A stretch of 21,275 nt of DNA from a virus. A program made the translations under genes and the position numbers. The DNA lies in the IMG/VR virus record IMGVR_UViG_3300009285_000324, positions 1-21,275 of that record; one strand, 5' to 3'. This document shows positions 5,892 through 13,855 of the stretch, in pieces; the stretch's first letter is position 1, and each line of letters starts with the position of its first letter. The notes beneath the pieces were generated by a model. It was not told where the DNA came from, did no database searches, and was given only the letters and a program-made list of their open reading frames with translations.

Positions 5892-6193
5892 TTTCAATAC
5901 CAACTGTCCAACAAGATTACGAGTGTTACGATAAACAACTCGAAGTAAATAATGCAAAGGCTGAAGAGTTATTGGGTCAGTTATTCCCGGAACTTAAACT
6001 ACCCAGAGAAGACATATTTAACATTCTTTCATTCTTACAGGAGACCAAGGTTAACGCTCAGATATTACCCAAGGTGATTAGAGGCGTGTATAACTTAACA
6101 ATCGGAACAGGCAAGGGTCAGGTGATAGTCTACGTCAAAGGCGAAACCGTGAATGTACAAACAAGAGAGACGGATGAGGATATACATTTGTAA
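5888..6193 (+). CDS. hypothetical protein, 101 aa
   Basis: The ATG at 5888 overlaps the terminase stop (ATGA); a GTG at 5879 is a less likely start. The 101-residue protein has an acidic helical N-terminal half, then a beta-rich segment (GVYNLTIGTGKGQVIVYVKGETVNVQ). It sits between terminase and portal. No family is recognised, but a conserved small virion or packaging accessory protein would fit the position. It ends just before the first promoter-terminator leader. Confidence 0.6.
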   Translation: MISIPTVQQDYECYDKQLEVNNAKAEELLGQLFPELKLPREDIFNILSFLQETKVNAQILPKVIRGVYNLTIGTGKGQVIVYVKGETVNVQTRETDEDIHL

Positions 6194-6213
6194 TTTAAGA
6201 AATTGTCTTAATA

Positions 6214-6222
6214 TGTTATAAT
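6214..6222 (+). promoter_or_regulatory. extended -10 promoter of leader A (portal unit)
   Basis: TGTTATAAT (6214-6222) is a perfect TGn-TATAAT extended -10 element, followed by AG. No good -35 lies 17 bp upstream, as is usual for extended -10 promoters. The predicted start is near 6229. It is followed by GAGGT-TGT-ACCTT (6236-6248), which can form a 5-bp mini-hairpin, and then a terminator hairpin. The same order recurs at 11893 and 19338. Confidence 0.6.
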
Positions 6223-6250
6223 AGCTAAGACGTACGAGGTTGTACCTTAA

Positions 6251-6274
6251 GGCGGGCGAGAGCCCGTCTTTTTT
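6251..6274 (+). terminator. intrinsic terminator in leader A, upstream of portal
   Basis: GGCGGGC-GAGA-GCCCGTC (6251-6268) forms a 7-bp stem with one G-U pair and a GNRA-type GAGA loop, followed directly by six T residues (6269-6274). The portal ATG lies 12 nt beyond. With the promoter about 30 bp upstream, transcription starting there would yield a leader RNA of roughly 45 nt unless the terminator is read through. Confidence 0.7.
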
Positions 6275-6285
6275 GTTGCCTAAAT

Positions 6286-8298
6286 ATGCCCAAAAATACC
6301 ACATCATCACTAGTTAGGGGAACCGATGAAGAAATAAAACTCTTCAAAGCCGTTAATGATCACTACAAAATAGCTAGAGAAGATCTTGAAACCCGCATTA
6401 CACGCAAGAATGGGTTTGATGATGCGGACAAGATGTTTGCTTCTTACATAGATGAGGCTAATTGGCCCTACTCTTCTCAACTCTTCGATCCAATTCCCTA
6501 TACGGTTATTTTAGAGAAGTCCGGGCGCTTAGTTGGAAGTAAACCTAAAGGCAGACTTGTTCCAAGGGAGGGTGGAGATTCACTCGGAGCTTTCATAAAT
6601 AACGAACTTCTCAGTTACCAGTGGGAAGACAATACCCGCCTGGGAGAGAGCATGATAGCCAAATGGTCTTTAATGGATATGAATGTTAGGAAGTACGGTT
6701 CATCATTTGCTATTTGTAAGTGGAAAAAAGAGAAAAAGGTCAGTAAAGACGGGGACAAAGTATCAAGCGAAACATTCTATGATGGCCCTGACTTCACTGT
6801 GTGCAATCCGAGAGACGTTCTGGCCAATCCTTCTTACTCTTTCATTAACAAATGGTTTCAGTATAGAGAGTATTCAACGCTCGACGAACTTAAAAGAGTC
6901 AATGATACCTCAGTAAGCAAGAATGTTTACAAGAACCTGGACATATTACAAGCCTCCTTAGACGAAGAGAAAGCACAAAAGGGCGACAGGAGGGACAACA
7001 ACTACACCATTAAGAATAAATCAATGCGCGGACTGTCTGATTACATGGGAACTGATGAGGTTTACCCCGTAATTGAGTTGATCACTGAGTATAGACCCGA
7101 CAGATGGATTACTTTTGCTCCTAAACACGGTGTAATCGTCCGAGACATACCAAATCCCTATAAACACGGAGAAATTCCTGTAATTCATCTTAAATACTAT
7201 CCACTTCCTGATGATTTGTATGGAGTAAGTGAACTAGAGCCAGTTGCAAAGCAAATTAGAGCCATCAACGCACACCTTTCAGCGTATTCAGACACCATTG
7301 CACTGGCTCTAAGACCCCCAATTCACGTTAATCCGGTGAATGTCCGTATGCACACGCTTGAGTGGAACCCTGAAGCTAAATGGTTGATGAATAATCCAAA
7401 TGTAGATGTGCAGCAAATGAAAGTAGATACAAGCATGACCACAAACTTCCAGTCTATCTATATGGTTCTTAAAGGAAGCCTAATGAACGCCTTAGGTGAG
7501 CAGTCTCAGGGCATAAGTAGCAATAACCCACAGGATGCACAAAGGGTAACGGCTACGGAAGTTAAAGACACGGCATTTACCAGAAACATCAGGGACAACA
7601 TGAACCAGGTCTATCTGTCCGAGGCACTGAAGAAACAAATCATGTTCTGGCACATTATGAACCAACAGTTTATGTTCAAGGGTTCGGTGGATAAGCAGAG
7701 AATAATTAGGATTGTAGGACGTGAGGCCAACGAATACTTCAACCAAACAGGGTTGGGAGACATAAGACCCACGGAAGAGGATGCTAACCAAGTGGCCGCG
7801 GGACAATTAAATGAGAAAGACATTCCCCAAGGACCAAGATTTGCAGTTGGGGTGGGGCCGGATGAGATGGGTAATGAATTGGAGATTCCTAAGTATATGC
7901 CTGATGAAAACGGAGTTGGGGGAAATCTGGTTATAGAAGAGGGCGATCTTATGGGTGTGTATGACTACATTCCCGATATCGAGTCTATGGGTGCGCCGAC
8001 GGATCAACAGGTTGAGACCAAACTGACAGCCATATTAGGGATGTTAGTCAACCCCGCCATCCAACAAGGATTGGCGTCTGAAGGAAAGAAGGCCAAATAC
8101 TCTGAGCTTTTGATCAAGATGCTGGAATCGTCCAAGGTTATTAAAGATGCTGATCAATACTTTGAGGATCTTCCCCCGCAACAGCCCATGGCTCCAGAAG
8201 ACCCTAATGCTCCCCCACAGGGCGCTCCTCCTACAATGCCTGGAATGAATCAGACAGCAGGACAGACACAATCGCCACCGATGGCGGGAATGCAATGA
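6286..8298 (+). CDS. portal protein
   Basis: The 670-residue protein follows terminase and precedes scaffold and capsid, the standard position for the portal, the dodecameric ring through which DNA enters the head. Recognisable segments include LFDPIPYTVILEKSGRLVGS (about 66-85), the central DDLYGVSELEPVAKQIRAIN crown/stem region, and TATEVKDTAFTRNI before the long stem helix. The C-terminus is Pro/Gln/Met-rich, a flexible barrel-like tail. No SD precedes ATG 6286; it starts 12 nt after a terminator T run. The stop overlaps the next ATG. Confidence 0.85.
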   Translation: MPKNTTSSLVRGTDEEIKLFKAVNDHYKIAREDLETRITRKNGFDDADKMFASYIDEANWPYSSQLFDPIPYTVILEKSGRLVGSKPKGRLVPREGGDSLGAFINNELLSYQWEDNTRLGESMIAKWSLMDMNVRKYGSSFAICKWKKEKKVSKDGDKVSSETFYDGPDFTVCNPRDVLANPSYSFINKWFQYREYSTLDELKRVNDTSVSKNVYKNLDILQASLDEEKAQKGDRRDNNYTIKNKSMRGLSDYMGTDEVYPVIELITEYRPDRWITFAPKHGVIVRDIPNPYKHGEIPVIHLKYYPLPDDLYGVSELEPVAKQIRAINAHLSAYSDTIALALRPPIHVNPVNVRMHTLEWNPEAKWLMNNPNVDVQQMKVDTSMTTNFQSIYMVLKGSLMNALGEQSQGISSNNPQDAQRVTATEVKDTAFTRNIRDNMNQVYLSEALKKQIMFWHIMNQQFMFKGSVDKQRIIRIVGREANEYFNQTGLGDIRPTEEDANQVAAGQLNEKDIPQGPRFAVGVGPDEMGNELEIPKYMPDENGVGGNLVIEEGDLMGVYDYIPDIESMGAPTDQQVETKLTAILGMLVNPAIQQGLASEGKKAKYSELLIKMLESSKVIKDADQYFEDLPPQQPMAPEDPNAPPQGAPPTMPGMNQTAGQTQSPPMAGMQ

Positions 8299-8603
8299 TC
8301 AAACTGACAGACGAAGAAAAGAAGATTCAATTACAAGGTTCTCAGTTGAGAGTAATGACCGAGACACCCGGATGGAAAGAAGTATTTATGCCTTATTTTG
8401 AGGCCAAGATACGGAATGCTTGGGTGGATCCCCGGGAGTTTAAGAGTGATGAGGAGTATGCCTACGCAATGAAGACGGCTTGGGCGATGGCTAAAGCAAG
8501 TGATGAAATTATCGAGTTTGTAGAAAAGACCATAGAAGAGGGAATTGCTATGGGTGAGAAACAAAAAGGGAAGGTGAACAAATTGACCGAGTCAATGAGT
8601 TAG
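8295..8603 (+). CDS. small conserved phage protein after portal
   Basis: The ATG at 8295 overlaps the portal stop and has GCGGGA about 5 nt upstream. The 102-residue protein has the pattern TPGWKEVFMPYFEAKIRNAWVD then EFKSDEEYAYAMKTAWAMAKASDEI, which I recognise as a helical small protein often found directly after portals. No enzyme motif is present. A structural or head-assembly role is inferred from position only. Confidence 0.6.
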   Translation: MIKLTDEEKKIQLQGSQLRVMTETPGWKEVFMPYFEAKIRNAWVDPREFKSDEEYAYAMKTAWAMAKASDEIIEFVEKTIEEGIAMGEKQKGKVNKLTESMS

Positions 8604-8620
8604 AAAGCGGGTGAGTATAT

Positions 8621-8875
8621 ATGACAACAACAATAGTAAATAGAGGAATTTGGGAAAGAGACACAAACGGCAGAAGAACAACCAATCTTAGGAAATCCTT
8701 TGGTGAAGTTGGAACAGTACGTGTTGTTTATCAAGGAATCGAATATGTATTCGGTCCCGGAGAAACCAAATCCTTTAGTGATGATGGAATTGCAGCGGGG
8801 ATAGTAGCGGCTGATTCAAGGCTTGGTGCAGTTGACACAAGGGAGGGTTTCAGATCAACAGGTGGAAGAAGTTAG
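8621..8875 (+). CDS. hypothetical virion-type protein, 84 aa
   Basis: ATG 8621 is preceded by GCGGGTGAG (8607-8615), an SD-like sequence. The 84 residues are beta-rich (VRVVYQGIEYVFGPGETKSFSD) with an acidic Ala/Gly-rich tail. Such short proteins between portal and capsid are often minor head or decoration proteins. There is no firm family match. Confidence 0.6.
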   Translation: MTTTIVNRGIWERDTNGRRTTNLRKSFGEVGTVRVVYQGIEYVFGPGETKSFSDDGIAAGIVAADSRLGAVDTREGFRSTGGRS

Positions 8876-8881
8876 CATGAA

Positions 8882-9118
8882 ATGGAAAATAAACAAAAAC
8901 TTGATGATCTACCCCAAAGTGATGACAAGTTTTGGGAAGGCGCTGAGATCCATATGGGACTTGTTACCAAAGACGATCCTGCAGACGTTCATTACTTTGT
9001 CAGGACAACGGGTAGACAGGCACAATGCAGGGGTTGTGATTGGGGATTTGAATTAGATCCGGGGGATTGGATAGAAGACGGACATTTATATACAAAAGAA
9101 GGAAAACTTGTGATTTGA
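8882..9118 (+). CDS. small CxxC protein, 78 aa
   Basis: Two ATGs lie close together, at 8877 and 8882. The frame at 8882 encodes a protein with WEGAEIHMGLV, a single CRGC knuckle (QCRGCDWGFEL) and a DGHLYTKEGKLVI end, which reads like a conserved small phage protein with one half-zinc site. The overlapping 8877 frame gives a low-complexity basic shadow. It ends just before the hairpins upstream of the scaffold gene. Confidence 0.6.
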   Translation: MENKQKLDDLPQSDDKFWEGAEIHMGLVTKDDPADVHYFVRTTGRQAQCRGCDWGFELDPGDWIEDGHLYTKEGKLVI

Positions 9119-9163
9119 GTTCAGGGGAAGCCATCTTTCCCTTGAACCTAGACCACAAGTCTA
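9119..9163 (+). promoter_or_regulatory. two hairpins upstream of the scaffold gene
   Basis: Right after the stop at 9118, GTTCAGGGGAA (9119-9129) pairs with TTCCCTTGAAC (9137-9147) as an 11-bp stem with one G-U pair and a 7-nt loop. A second small stem TAGAC/GTCTA (9149-9153, 9159-9163) follows. There is no T run, so a standard terminator is unlikely. An mRNA-processing or stability element between head genes is an alternative. Confidence 0.5.
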
Positions 9164-9212
9164 TGCGGACCCGCCAACCGTTAAACCAGGCTGAAGAAAG
9201 GGGGTGAGTATT

Positions 9213-10028
9213 ATGACAGTCCAAAACTCTGTAAAGGCAGAAGAAAGCGTGGTAGAGCCGGAACCTACCCAAGTAGCCCCGCCAACTACTGAAGAACCAA
9301 CTACTGAGGTTCAAACGGAAGTTAAAGAGTCCTTTGATCAAGGCTCTGTAGCTGAAGAATCTGTTGATATGCCTGAAGACGTAGAGGAACAACGAAGGGC
9401 GTTCCAAGAACAACGTCAGGAAATCAAAAGGTTGAAGTTGGAGAAGCAGAATCGTGCAAAAGGGGAATCTGCATTTAGTGCGTTTAGACAGCAGACACCT
9501 CCAGTTGGTCAAGTTAATGCTGTGAATATACAGGACTTTCAAGATCCTATCACAGGCGAGACAAACTGGCAGGCTTATAACCAGCAAATCAACAACGCTC
9601 TAGTTCAGAATCGCCAGAGTGCGACATATGAAGCGCAGCAGGCAGTTAGGGAAGAGATGGACGAGCAAACAGCCCGCACCAAATATCCCGAACTGTTTAG
9701 CGATCCAGAAGTCGAGCAAGAAATTGCCGATAGGTGGATTGCCGCCAAGCTTAGGGATGAAAATCCCTCAGTCACCGACATTGCTGATCGTGTATCGAAG
9801 CGATTTGGCAAGACCATATCCAAAGCCGAAAAAATAGGCGCGGAGAAGATTCTTAACGAAGTATCTGAAAAGGAGCAGGCAAGTTTAACCGTTTCCGGTC
9901 AGACTTCCCAACCAGCAAAACAAGCAGCTTCGGCTGAACAACTTGAAGAACTGAGCAGGAAGACAAGATTTGGAGACGATGACGCTATTGCGGCTCGTAT
10001 TTCAAAGATACCTTGGGCAAATAAGTAG
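9213..10028 (+). CDS. probable head scaffolding protein
   Basis: The 271-residue protein lies directly before the major capsid gene. It has the usual scaffold composition: an acidic Glu/Pro/Thr-rich N-terminus, a Lys/Arg/Gln/Glu-rich helical segment (VEEQRRAFQEQRQEIKRLKL), then an extended helical region and a basic Trp-containing C-terminus (ISKIPWANK). ATG 9213 is preceded by AAAGGGGG-TGA (9197-9207), a strong SD; an upstream GTG at 9204 sits inside that SD and is rejected. It assists prohead assembly and is normally removed from the mature head. Confidence 0.7.
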   Translation: MTVQNSVKAEESVVEPEPTQVAPPTTEEPTTEVQTEVKESFDQGSVAEESVDMPEDVEEQRRAFQEQRQEIKRLKLEKQNRAKGESAFSAFRQQTPPVGQVNAVNIQDFQDPITGETNWQAYNQQINNALVQNRQSATYEAQQAVREEMDEQTARTKYPELFSDPEVEQEIADRWIAAKLRDENPSVTDIADRVSKRFGKTISKAEKIGAEKILNEVSEKEQASLTVSGQTSQPAKQAASAEQLEELSRKTRFGDDDAIAARISKIPWANK

Positions 10029-10033
10029 CCCTA

Positions 10034-10079
10034 TCCAATCTAAGGCAATAGATTGGACCAGGGGGCGACTATTGCTTTA
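10034..10079 (+). promoter_or_regulatory. mutually exclusive hairpins before the capsid gene
   Basis: TCCAATCTA (10034-10042) and TAGATTGGA (10049-10057) form a perfect 9-bp hairpin with a 6-nt loop. The same central stretch TAAGGCAATAG (10041-10051) can instead pair with CTATTGCTTTA (10069-10079), 11 bp with one G-U pair. The second stem ends just before the capsid SD (AAAGGAG, 10081-10087), 11 nt upstream of ATG 10099. The two folds cannot coexist, so translation or processing of the capsid message could switch. Confidence 0.5.
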
Positions 10080-10098
10080 GAAAGGAGAAAAAACAAAT

Positions 10099-11019
10099 AT
10101 GTTAACGACATTTTATGATACAAGCAGGAGAGAAGATCTTTTGGATGTAATCGGAGACGTTACACCGGATGACACACCATTGGCAACAATGTTGGGCACC
10201 AGTGTCGCCAAAGATACAGTCCATCAGTGGTTAGAGGATTATATAACTCCTCCGACCTCCGTTTCCTTCTCAGCAGAAGGAGCAGCAGCGACATACGCCG
10301 CTCTTGATCAACCGACTAGAATCACAAATCTTACAGCGATCTTAACCGAAAACTTCCGTGTTTCCGGTACAGAAATGGCTGTCACCCCCGCGGGTGGTGA
10401 TCCTCTCAATTACCAATCTGGTAAATCTTTGAGAAGTTGGAAGATGAAGCAAGAGTACGCTCTTGTAAACGGAGCTTTAAGCTCAGGTGTTTCAGGAACT
10501 GGTGCCTCAATGGCAGGGTTAACCGGAGTCATTACGACTTTGGCAACCTCCAGAAATTCTGGTACATCACTATCTGAAACCGAGTTCCAAGATATGCATC
10601 AGCATTCATGGGACAAAGGTGGAACAGATAATGCTTTCGACTTAGTCCTTGTTCCTTTTAATCTTAAGAGGAAAATTGACGGGTTTACAGCAGGAGCGAC
10701 GAAGTACGTTGATCAATCCGACAAGAAGCTTACACAACCAGTAGCTACTTACGAGACATCAGCTGGAGTTGCAAGAATTATGCAACACAGATATGTTCCC
10801 GGAACCGCAGCGTCAGTTGCGACAGCTATTTCGAGTGCAAATGCTTTCTTGGGTATTAAAGAAGATCTGTTTAAAGTAGCTTACCTACGTAAGCCGTTTA
10901 AAAAGATGCTTGCCGTCGATGGTGACCGTGAGAATGGTCAGATCGTTGGTGAGTTTACTCTTGAGTACCGTGGAGAGAGAACCTCTGTCTATCGACAGGG
11001 TTACGCAGTCAACGGCTAA
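10099..11019 (+). CDS. major capsid protein, SU10-like
   Basis: The 306-residue protein has the N-terminus MLTTFYDTSRREDLLDVIGD followed by VTPDDTPLATMLG, characteristic of the SU10-type HK97-fold major capsid family (Pfam DUF5309-like). The C-terminal YRGERTSVYRQGYAVNG also matches this type. It forms the icosahedral head. A strong AAAGGAG lies 11 nt upstream of the start, consistent with high expression. The immediate neighbours are the scaffold gene before and small head-completion-type genes after. Confidence 0.85.
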   Translation: MLTTFYDTSRREDLLDVIGDVTPDDTPLATMLGTSVAKDTVHQWLEDYITPPTSVSFSAEGAAATYAALDQPTRITNLTAILTENFRVSGTEMAVTPAGGDPLNYQSGKSLRSWKMKQEYALVNGALSSGVSGTGASMAGLTGVITTLATSRNSGTSLSETEFQDMHQHSWDKGGTDNAFDLVLVPFNLKRKIDGFTAGATKYVDQSDKKLTQPVATYETSAGVARIMQHRYVPGTAASVATAISSANAFLGIKEDLFKVAYLRKPFKKMLAVDGDRENGQIVGEFTLEYRGERTSVYRQGYAVNG

Positions 11020-11040
11020 TAAAAAGCCTTGACGAGCACG

Positions 11041-11083
11041 AAACGGGTGACCGTTTTATAGTACCAGCCCCTTACTGGTACTA
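11041..11083 (+). promoter_or_regulatory. two tandem hairpins after the capsid gene
   Basis: AAACGG-GTGA-CCGTTT (11041-11056) is a 6-bp stem with a GNRA-type loop. TAGTACCAG (11059-11067) and CTGGTACTA (11075-11083) form a perfect 9-bp stem with a 7-nt loop. They fill the space between the capsid stop and ATG 11089, which has no SD. No T run follows. They may protect the 3' end of the capsid message or damp expression of the next gene. Confidence 0.5.
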
Positions 11084-11088
11084 ATAAG

Positions 11089-11562
11089 ATGGACACTACA
11101 CAGCTTGAAACTGTTGATCCCTATATGTCTCATTATGTATATGAGAAGACCGTTGATCCCAAGGCTCCCATTGTGTGGAAACAGTATCAAAAGAGGTTGG
11201 TAGATAGGACCAATAGGATTATCGAGTTGGCGCACGGAGAAAGGGACACCGTCAAATCCCAAAGCGATTGGACGGTAGTGGAGGAACTTTTAAACTTTTG
11301 GGCTGATGAATATCCTCTAGAGTATGGAGAATTTAGAAAGACCATTCCCGAAATCAGGGGTTCAAGGAATGCGGGAGGTTATTCAAGCAGTGGAGAGATC
11401 AAATACTTGGGTGCGTTACCCCCGAGGTTTGTGAAGATGATTAAGGTAATCTTTCCTTTTCAACAGTTTGACAAGGCATTTATGTATAAGTTAATTAAGA
11501 GATTCCCGATGTTCAAGATAGGTGGAGAGGGAAACTTGTCGAAAGGCAAGAGTATAATATAG
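11089..11562 (+). CDS. hypothetical head-region protein, 157 aa
   Basis: The ATG at 11089 begins 5 nt after a 9-bp hairpin, without an SD. The 157-residue protein starts with an acidic segment (VDPYMSHYVYEKTVDPKAPI), has a central helical region, and ends basic (FMYKLIKRFPMFKIGGEGN). The position after the capsid gene suggests a head-completion or connector-type role, but no family motif is visible. Confidence 0.6.
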   Translation: MDTTQLETVDPYMSHYVYEKTVDPKAPIVWKQYQKRLVDRTNRIIELAHGERDTVKSQSDWTVVEELLNFWADEYPLEYGEFRKTIPEIRGSRNAGGYSSSGEIKYLGALPPRFVKMIKVIFPFQQFDKAFMYKLIKRFPMFKIGGEGNLSKGKSII

Positions 11563-11564
11563 TT

Positions 11565-11885
11565 ATGGCAATTCAAAACAAAACAACCAGCGCAGCAGAA
11601 CACGATTGGTATGCTACCCGCAGTGGTTTACCCAACACGGCACCTCTAGGAGATCACAAAGCAACCTACTTTGGGACTAAGGGTTTTGGTGCAAACATGA
11701 GCATCGCTAAACCCTTAAGTCAGATAGAGGATGAATGGTTAACTAGCGTAGGCGGGGCAACGTGCGGTGGTCCGTATGAGAAATGGACAATGGCCTGTAT
11801 AGCTCAGTCAGTGCCGGTTGGGATAACAATAGACGAATGTAAACGCAACTTCTTTACGGGTGTGGCTTCAGGTACAAATCCTTAA
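11565..11885 (+). CDS. hypothetical virion-region protein, 106 aa
   Basis: ATG 11565 comes 2 nt after the preceding stop. The protein (MAIQNKTTSAAEHDWYATRS) is Gly/Ala/Thr-rich with three cysteines (ATCGGP, MACIAQ and IDECKR) and no membrane segment. It is the last gene before leader B and the glycan island. A small structural protein is plausible from position. A TATAAT at 11553-11558 upstream lacks both TGn and a -35 and is not called a promoter. Confidence 0.6.
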   Translation: MAIQNKTTSAAEHDWYATRSGLPNTAPLGDHKATYFGTKGFGANMSIAKPLSQIEDEWLTSVGGATCGGPYEKWTMACIAQSVPVGITIDECKRNFFTGVASGTNP

Positions 11886-11892
11886 CATATTG

Positions 11893-11901
11893 TGATATAA
11901 T
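11893..11901 (+). promoter_or_regulatory. extended -10 promoter of leader B (glycan island)
   Basis: TGATATAAT (11893-11901), followed by AG, matches the extended -10 element of leader C exactly over 11 nt and that of leader A at all but one position. GAGAT-TGC-ATCTT (11918-11930) downstream aligns with GAGGT-TGT-ACCTT of leader A, with a compensatory pair change (G-C to A-T), so the mini-hairpin looks conserved. The predicted start is about 11908. A terminator hairpin follows before ATG 11961. Confidence 0.6.
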
Positions 11902-11936
11902 AGCGCAGTACCAAAACGAGATTGCATCTTTAGCTT

Positions 11937-11960
11937 GGGACACAACCGTGTCCCTTTTTT
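11937..11960 (+). terminator. intrinsic terminator abutting the glycosyltransferase start
   Basis: GGGACAC-AACC-GTGTCCC (11937-11954) is a perfect 7-bp stem with a 4-nt loop followed by six T residues (11955-11960). The next base is the A of the ATG at 11961. Transcripts that end here would stop just before the coding sequence, so the island genes should need read-through. Confidence 0.75.
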
Positions 11961-13715
11961 ATGTCAAAAATTGCCCTAAATATGATTGTAAAGGATGACA
12001 CGGAGGAGGAAATCCTTGTTCGTGCACTTCGGTCAGTCTCCAAATATGTAGACGCAATTTACATTACAGGAACCAAAGAACCCCAGAAAAGAATCAAGAA
12101 AGTTTGCAAGAAGTTTAATGCTCATTGGAGTTGGTTTCCTTGGGTTAAAGACTTCTCCGCTGCCAGAAACTTCGCATTAAATCAAGTGCCCAAAGAATAT
12201 GAGTGGATTTATTGGCAAGACAGTGATGATATTTTGGTTGGGGGAGAAACGTTCAAGGATGCCATCGAACAAGCCGAGAAGAATAATATGAAGGCCATCT
12301 TTGCCCGATACCTCTATCAAGTTGAGTTGGACGAAAAGGGAAATGTCAAACAAGTACTTATAGAACACCTTAGAGAGAGAATAATCCGAAATGATGGCAC
12401 CTATAAGTGGGTAGCTCCTATCCATGAAACACTTATAGAGCAGGTTCCGTCGGGTAAATTCGACTATCCGGGATTTATGGTGGTTCACTTGATTACTCCT
12501 GAAGAAATGCTTGGTTCGATGTATAGAAACATAGAGATATTGGAAGAAGAGGTAATGAAAAATCCCGCAGACCCAAGACCTATTTACTATCTGGCTAAGG
12601 CTTATTTTGACACCGGGGCACAGGAGCTTTTATATGACTCAGCTGGCCCCGGTCTTGAATCCATAACCATTGAGTTGATTAAAGACTATCTAAGGAAATC
12701 TGGTTGGGCCGAAGAAAGAGCTCAGGCGTGGGAATATCTTTCGATGATTTATCGGGAGATGGGAGACTCCAAGAAGGGAATTACCTGTCTCTTGGAAGCG
12801 TTAACCGAGAATCCTCTATTTACTTCGACCTATATTCAACTGGCACTTTTCTATGTAAACCTTAAAGATTGGGCCAAGGCACTTCATTGGGTGAAACTTG
12901 CGGGTAAAGTAGAAATTCCCAAAACAACCCTGGTGGTTAACCCCAGAGATTACAAGTCAATGATACTTGAAGCTTTGTTCCATATCTATCTGAATACGGG
13001 GCAACTTGAATTGTGTCAAAAAGTAGCCCATGGGTTACAGGAGGTCTTGCCAAACGACATAAACAGTTCAAGAGTTGCACAGATTGACGATCTTAAACAC
13101 CGAAACGACATGGCACATTGGACACTCCAGTTGGCAACCCATTTAAGAGATACGGGGCAGAACGAACAGCTTGTTAATCTTATTAACGCTATCCCCAACG
13201 AGATAGCGGGAGAACCTACACTCGTAGACCTGAGAAATGCCTACTTACCACCGAGAAAGTGGAAAGATAACGAAATAATGCTTTACTGCGGTCCGCACTT
13301 TGAACAATGGAGTCCGAAGAACGTAAGTAAAGGAATTGGAGGTTCAGAGGAGGCTGTAATCTATTTGATGAGAGAGATGGCCAAACTAGGTTGGAAAGTT
13401 ACCGTATATGGAGATCCCCGCGAAGACGTGGGAGTGTATGACGGAGTAACTTACCTCCCACACTTCCACATCAACTGGAAAGACGAGTTTAATATCGTTA
13501 TTGCCTGGAGACAGATTCAACTAGTGGATGTTCCGGGACTTAAAGCCAAAAAGATATACCTCTGGAACCACGATCTACAAAACGCAATGACCTACACACC
13601 TGAAAGAGTAGCCAAATTGACTAAGGCAATGTTCCTTTCAAAGTTCCACAGAGACAATGTGCCTGATTTACCAGAAGACAAGGTTATGTTAACGGCCAAC
13701 GGAATAAATATATGA
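11961..13715 (+). CDS. GT2 glycosyltransferase + TPR + N-terminal half of a GT-B domain
   Basis: The 584-residue protein starts with a GT2-type GT-A domain (KIALNMIVKDD at 3-13, nucleotide-sugar DSDD at 87-90, APIHET at 152-157), then a helical TPR-like region (about 185-420), then the N-terminal Rossmann half of a GT4-type GT-B domain. That half shows NEIMLYCGPHFEQWSP (437-452), GIGGSEEAV (458-466), YLWNHDL (533-539) and FLSKFHRDN (558-566), and stops at LTANGINI. The C-terminal sugar-nucleotide half normally following is absent here but present in the protein at 13845. ATG 11961 begins directly after a terminator T run. Confidence 0.8.
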   Translation: MSKIALNMIVKDDTEEEILVRALRSVSKYVDAIYITGTKEPQKRIKKVCKKFNAHWSWFPWVKDFSAARNFALNQVPKEYEWIYWQDSDDILVGGETFKDAIEQAEKNNMKAIFARYLYQVELDEKGNVKQVLIEHLRERIIRNDGTYKWVAPIHETLIEQVPSGKFDYPGFMVVHLITPEEMLGSMYRNIEILEEEVMKNPADPRPIYYLAKAYFDTGAQELLYDSAGPGLESITIELIKDYLRKSGWAEERAQAWEYLSMIYREMGDSKKGITCLLEALTENPLFTSTYIQLALFYVNLKDWAKALHWVKLAGKVEIPKTTLVVNPRDYKSMILEALFHIYLNTGQLELCQKVAHGLQEVLPNDINSSRVAQIDDLKHRNDMAHWTLQLATHLRDTGQNEQLVNLINAIPNEIAGEPTLVDLRNAYLPPRKWKDNEIMLYCGPHFEQWSPKNVSKGIGGSEEAVIYLMREMAKLGWKVTVYGDPREDVGVYDGVTYLPHFHINWKDEFNIVIAWRQIQLVDVPGLKAKKIYLWNHDLQNAMTYTPERVAKLTKAMFLSKFHRDNVPDLPEDKVMLTANGINI

Positions 13716-13855
13716 AGAAGATTAAATTTGGTACATCACCACCGCCACAGTGTAGACATTTTAGGGTTCTGGGGTTGAAATATGTTCCACCCAAAATGGG
13801 AAAGATAAAATGTCCTGATTGCAATACTTTAATTTATATTAACAATGAACGCTAA
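13712..13855 (+). CDS. tiny Cys/His protein between the glycosyltransferase halves
   Basis: An ATG overlapping the preceding stop (ATGA) opens 47 codons. The cysteines are QCRH (C14, H16) and CPDC (C34, C37), enough for one zinc site, and the N-terminus is basic (MKKIKFG). Its last 11 nt overlap the ATG at 13845. It lies exactly where the glycosyltransferase domain is broken, so it may have arrived with the inserted segment. The function is unknown. Confidence 0.55.
   Translation: MKKIKFGTSPPPQCRHFRVLGLKYVPPKMGKIKCPDCNTLIYINNER

Noticed and set aside
9000-9587. Long minus-strand ORF opposite the scaffold gene
   Set aside because: It is a shadow of the well-supported + strand genes, with no promoter or SD in sight.
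11029-11061. TTGACG followed by TTATAG as a promoter before the gene at 11089
   Set aside because: The spacing is about 21 bp and the -10 is poor; the hairpins explain the region better.
11553-11558. TATAAT before the gene at 11565
   Set aside because: No TGn extension and no -35 at proper spacing; it lies inside the preceding coding sequence.
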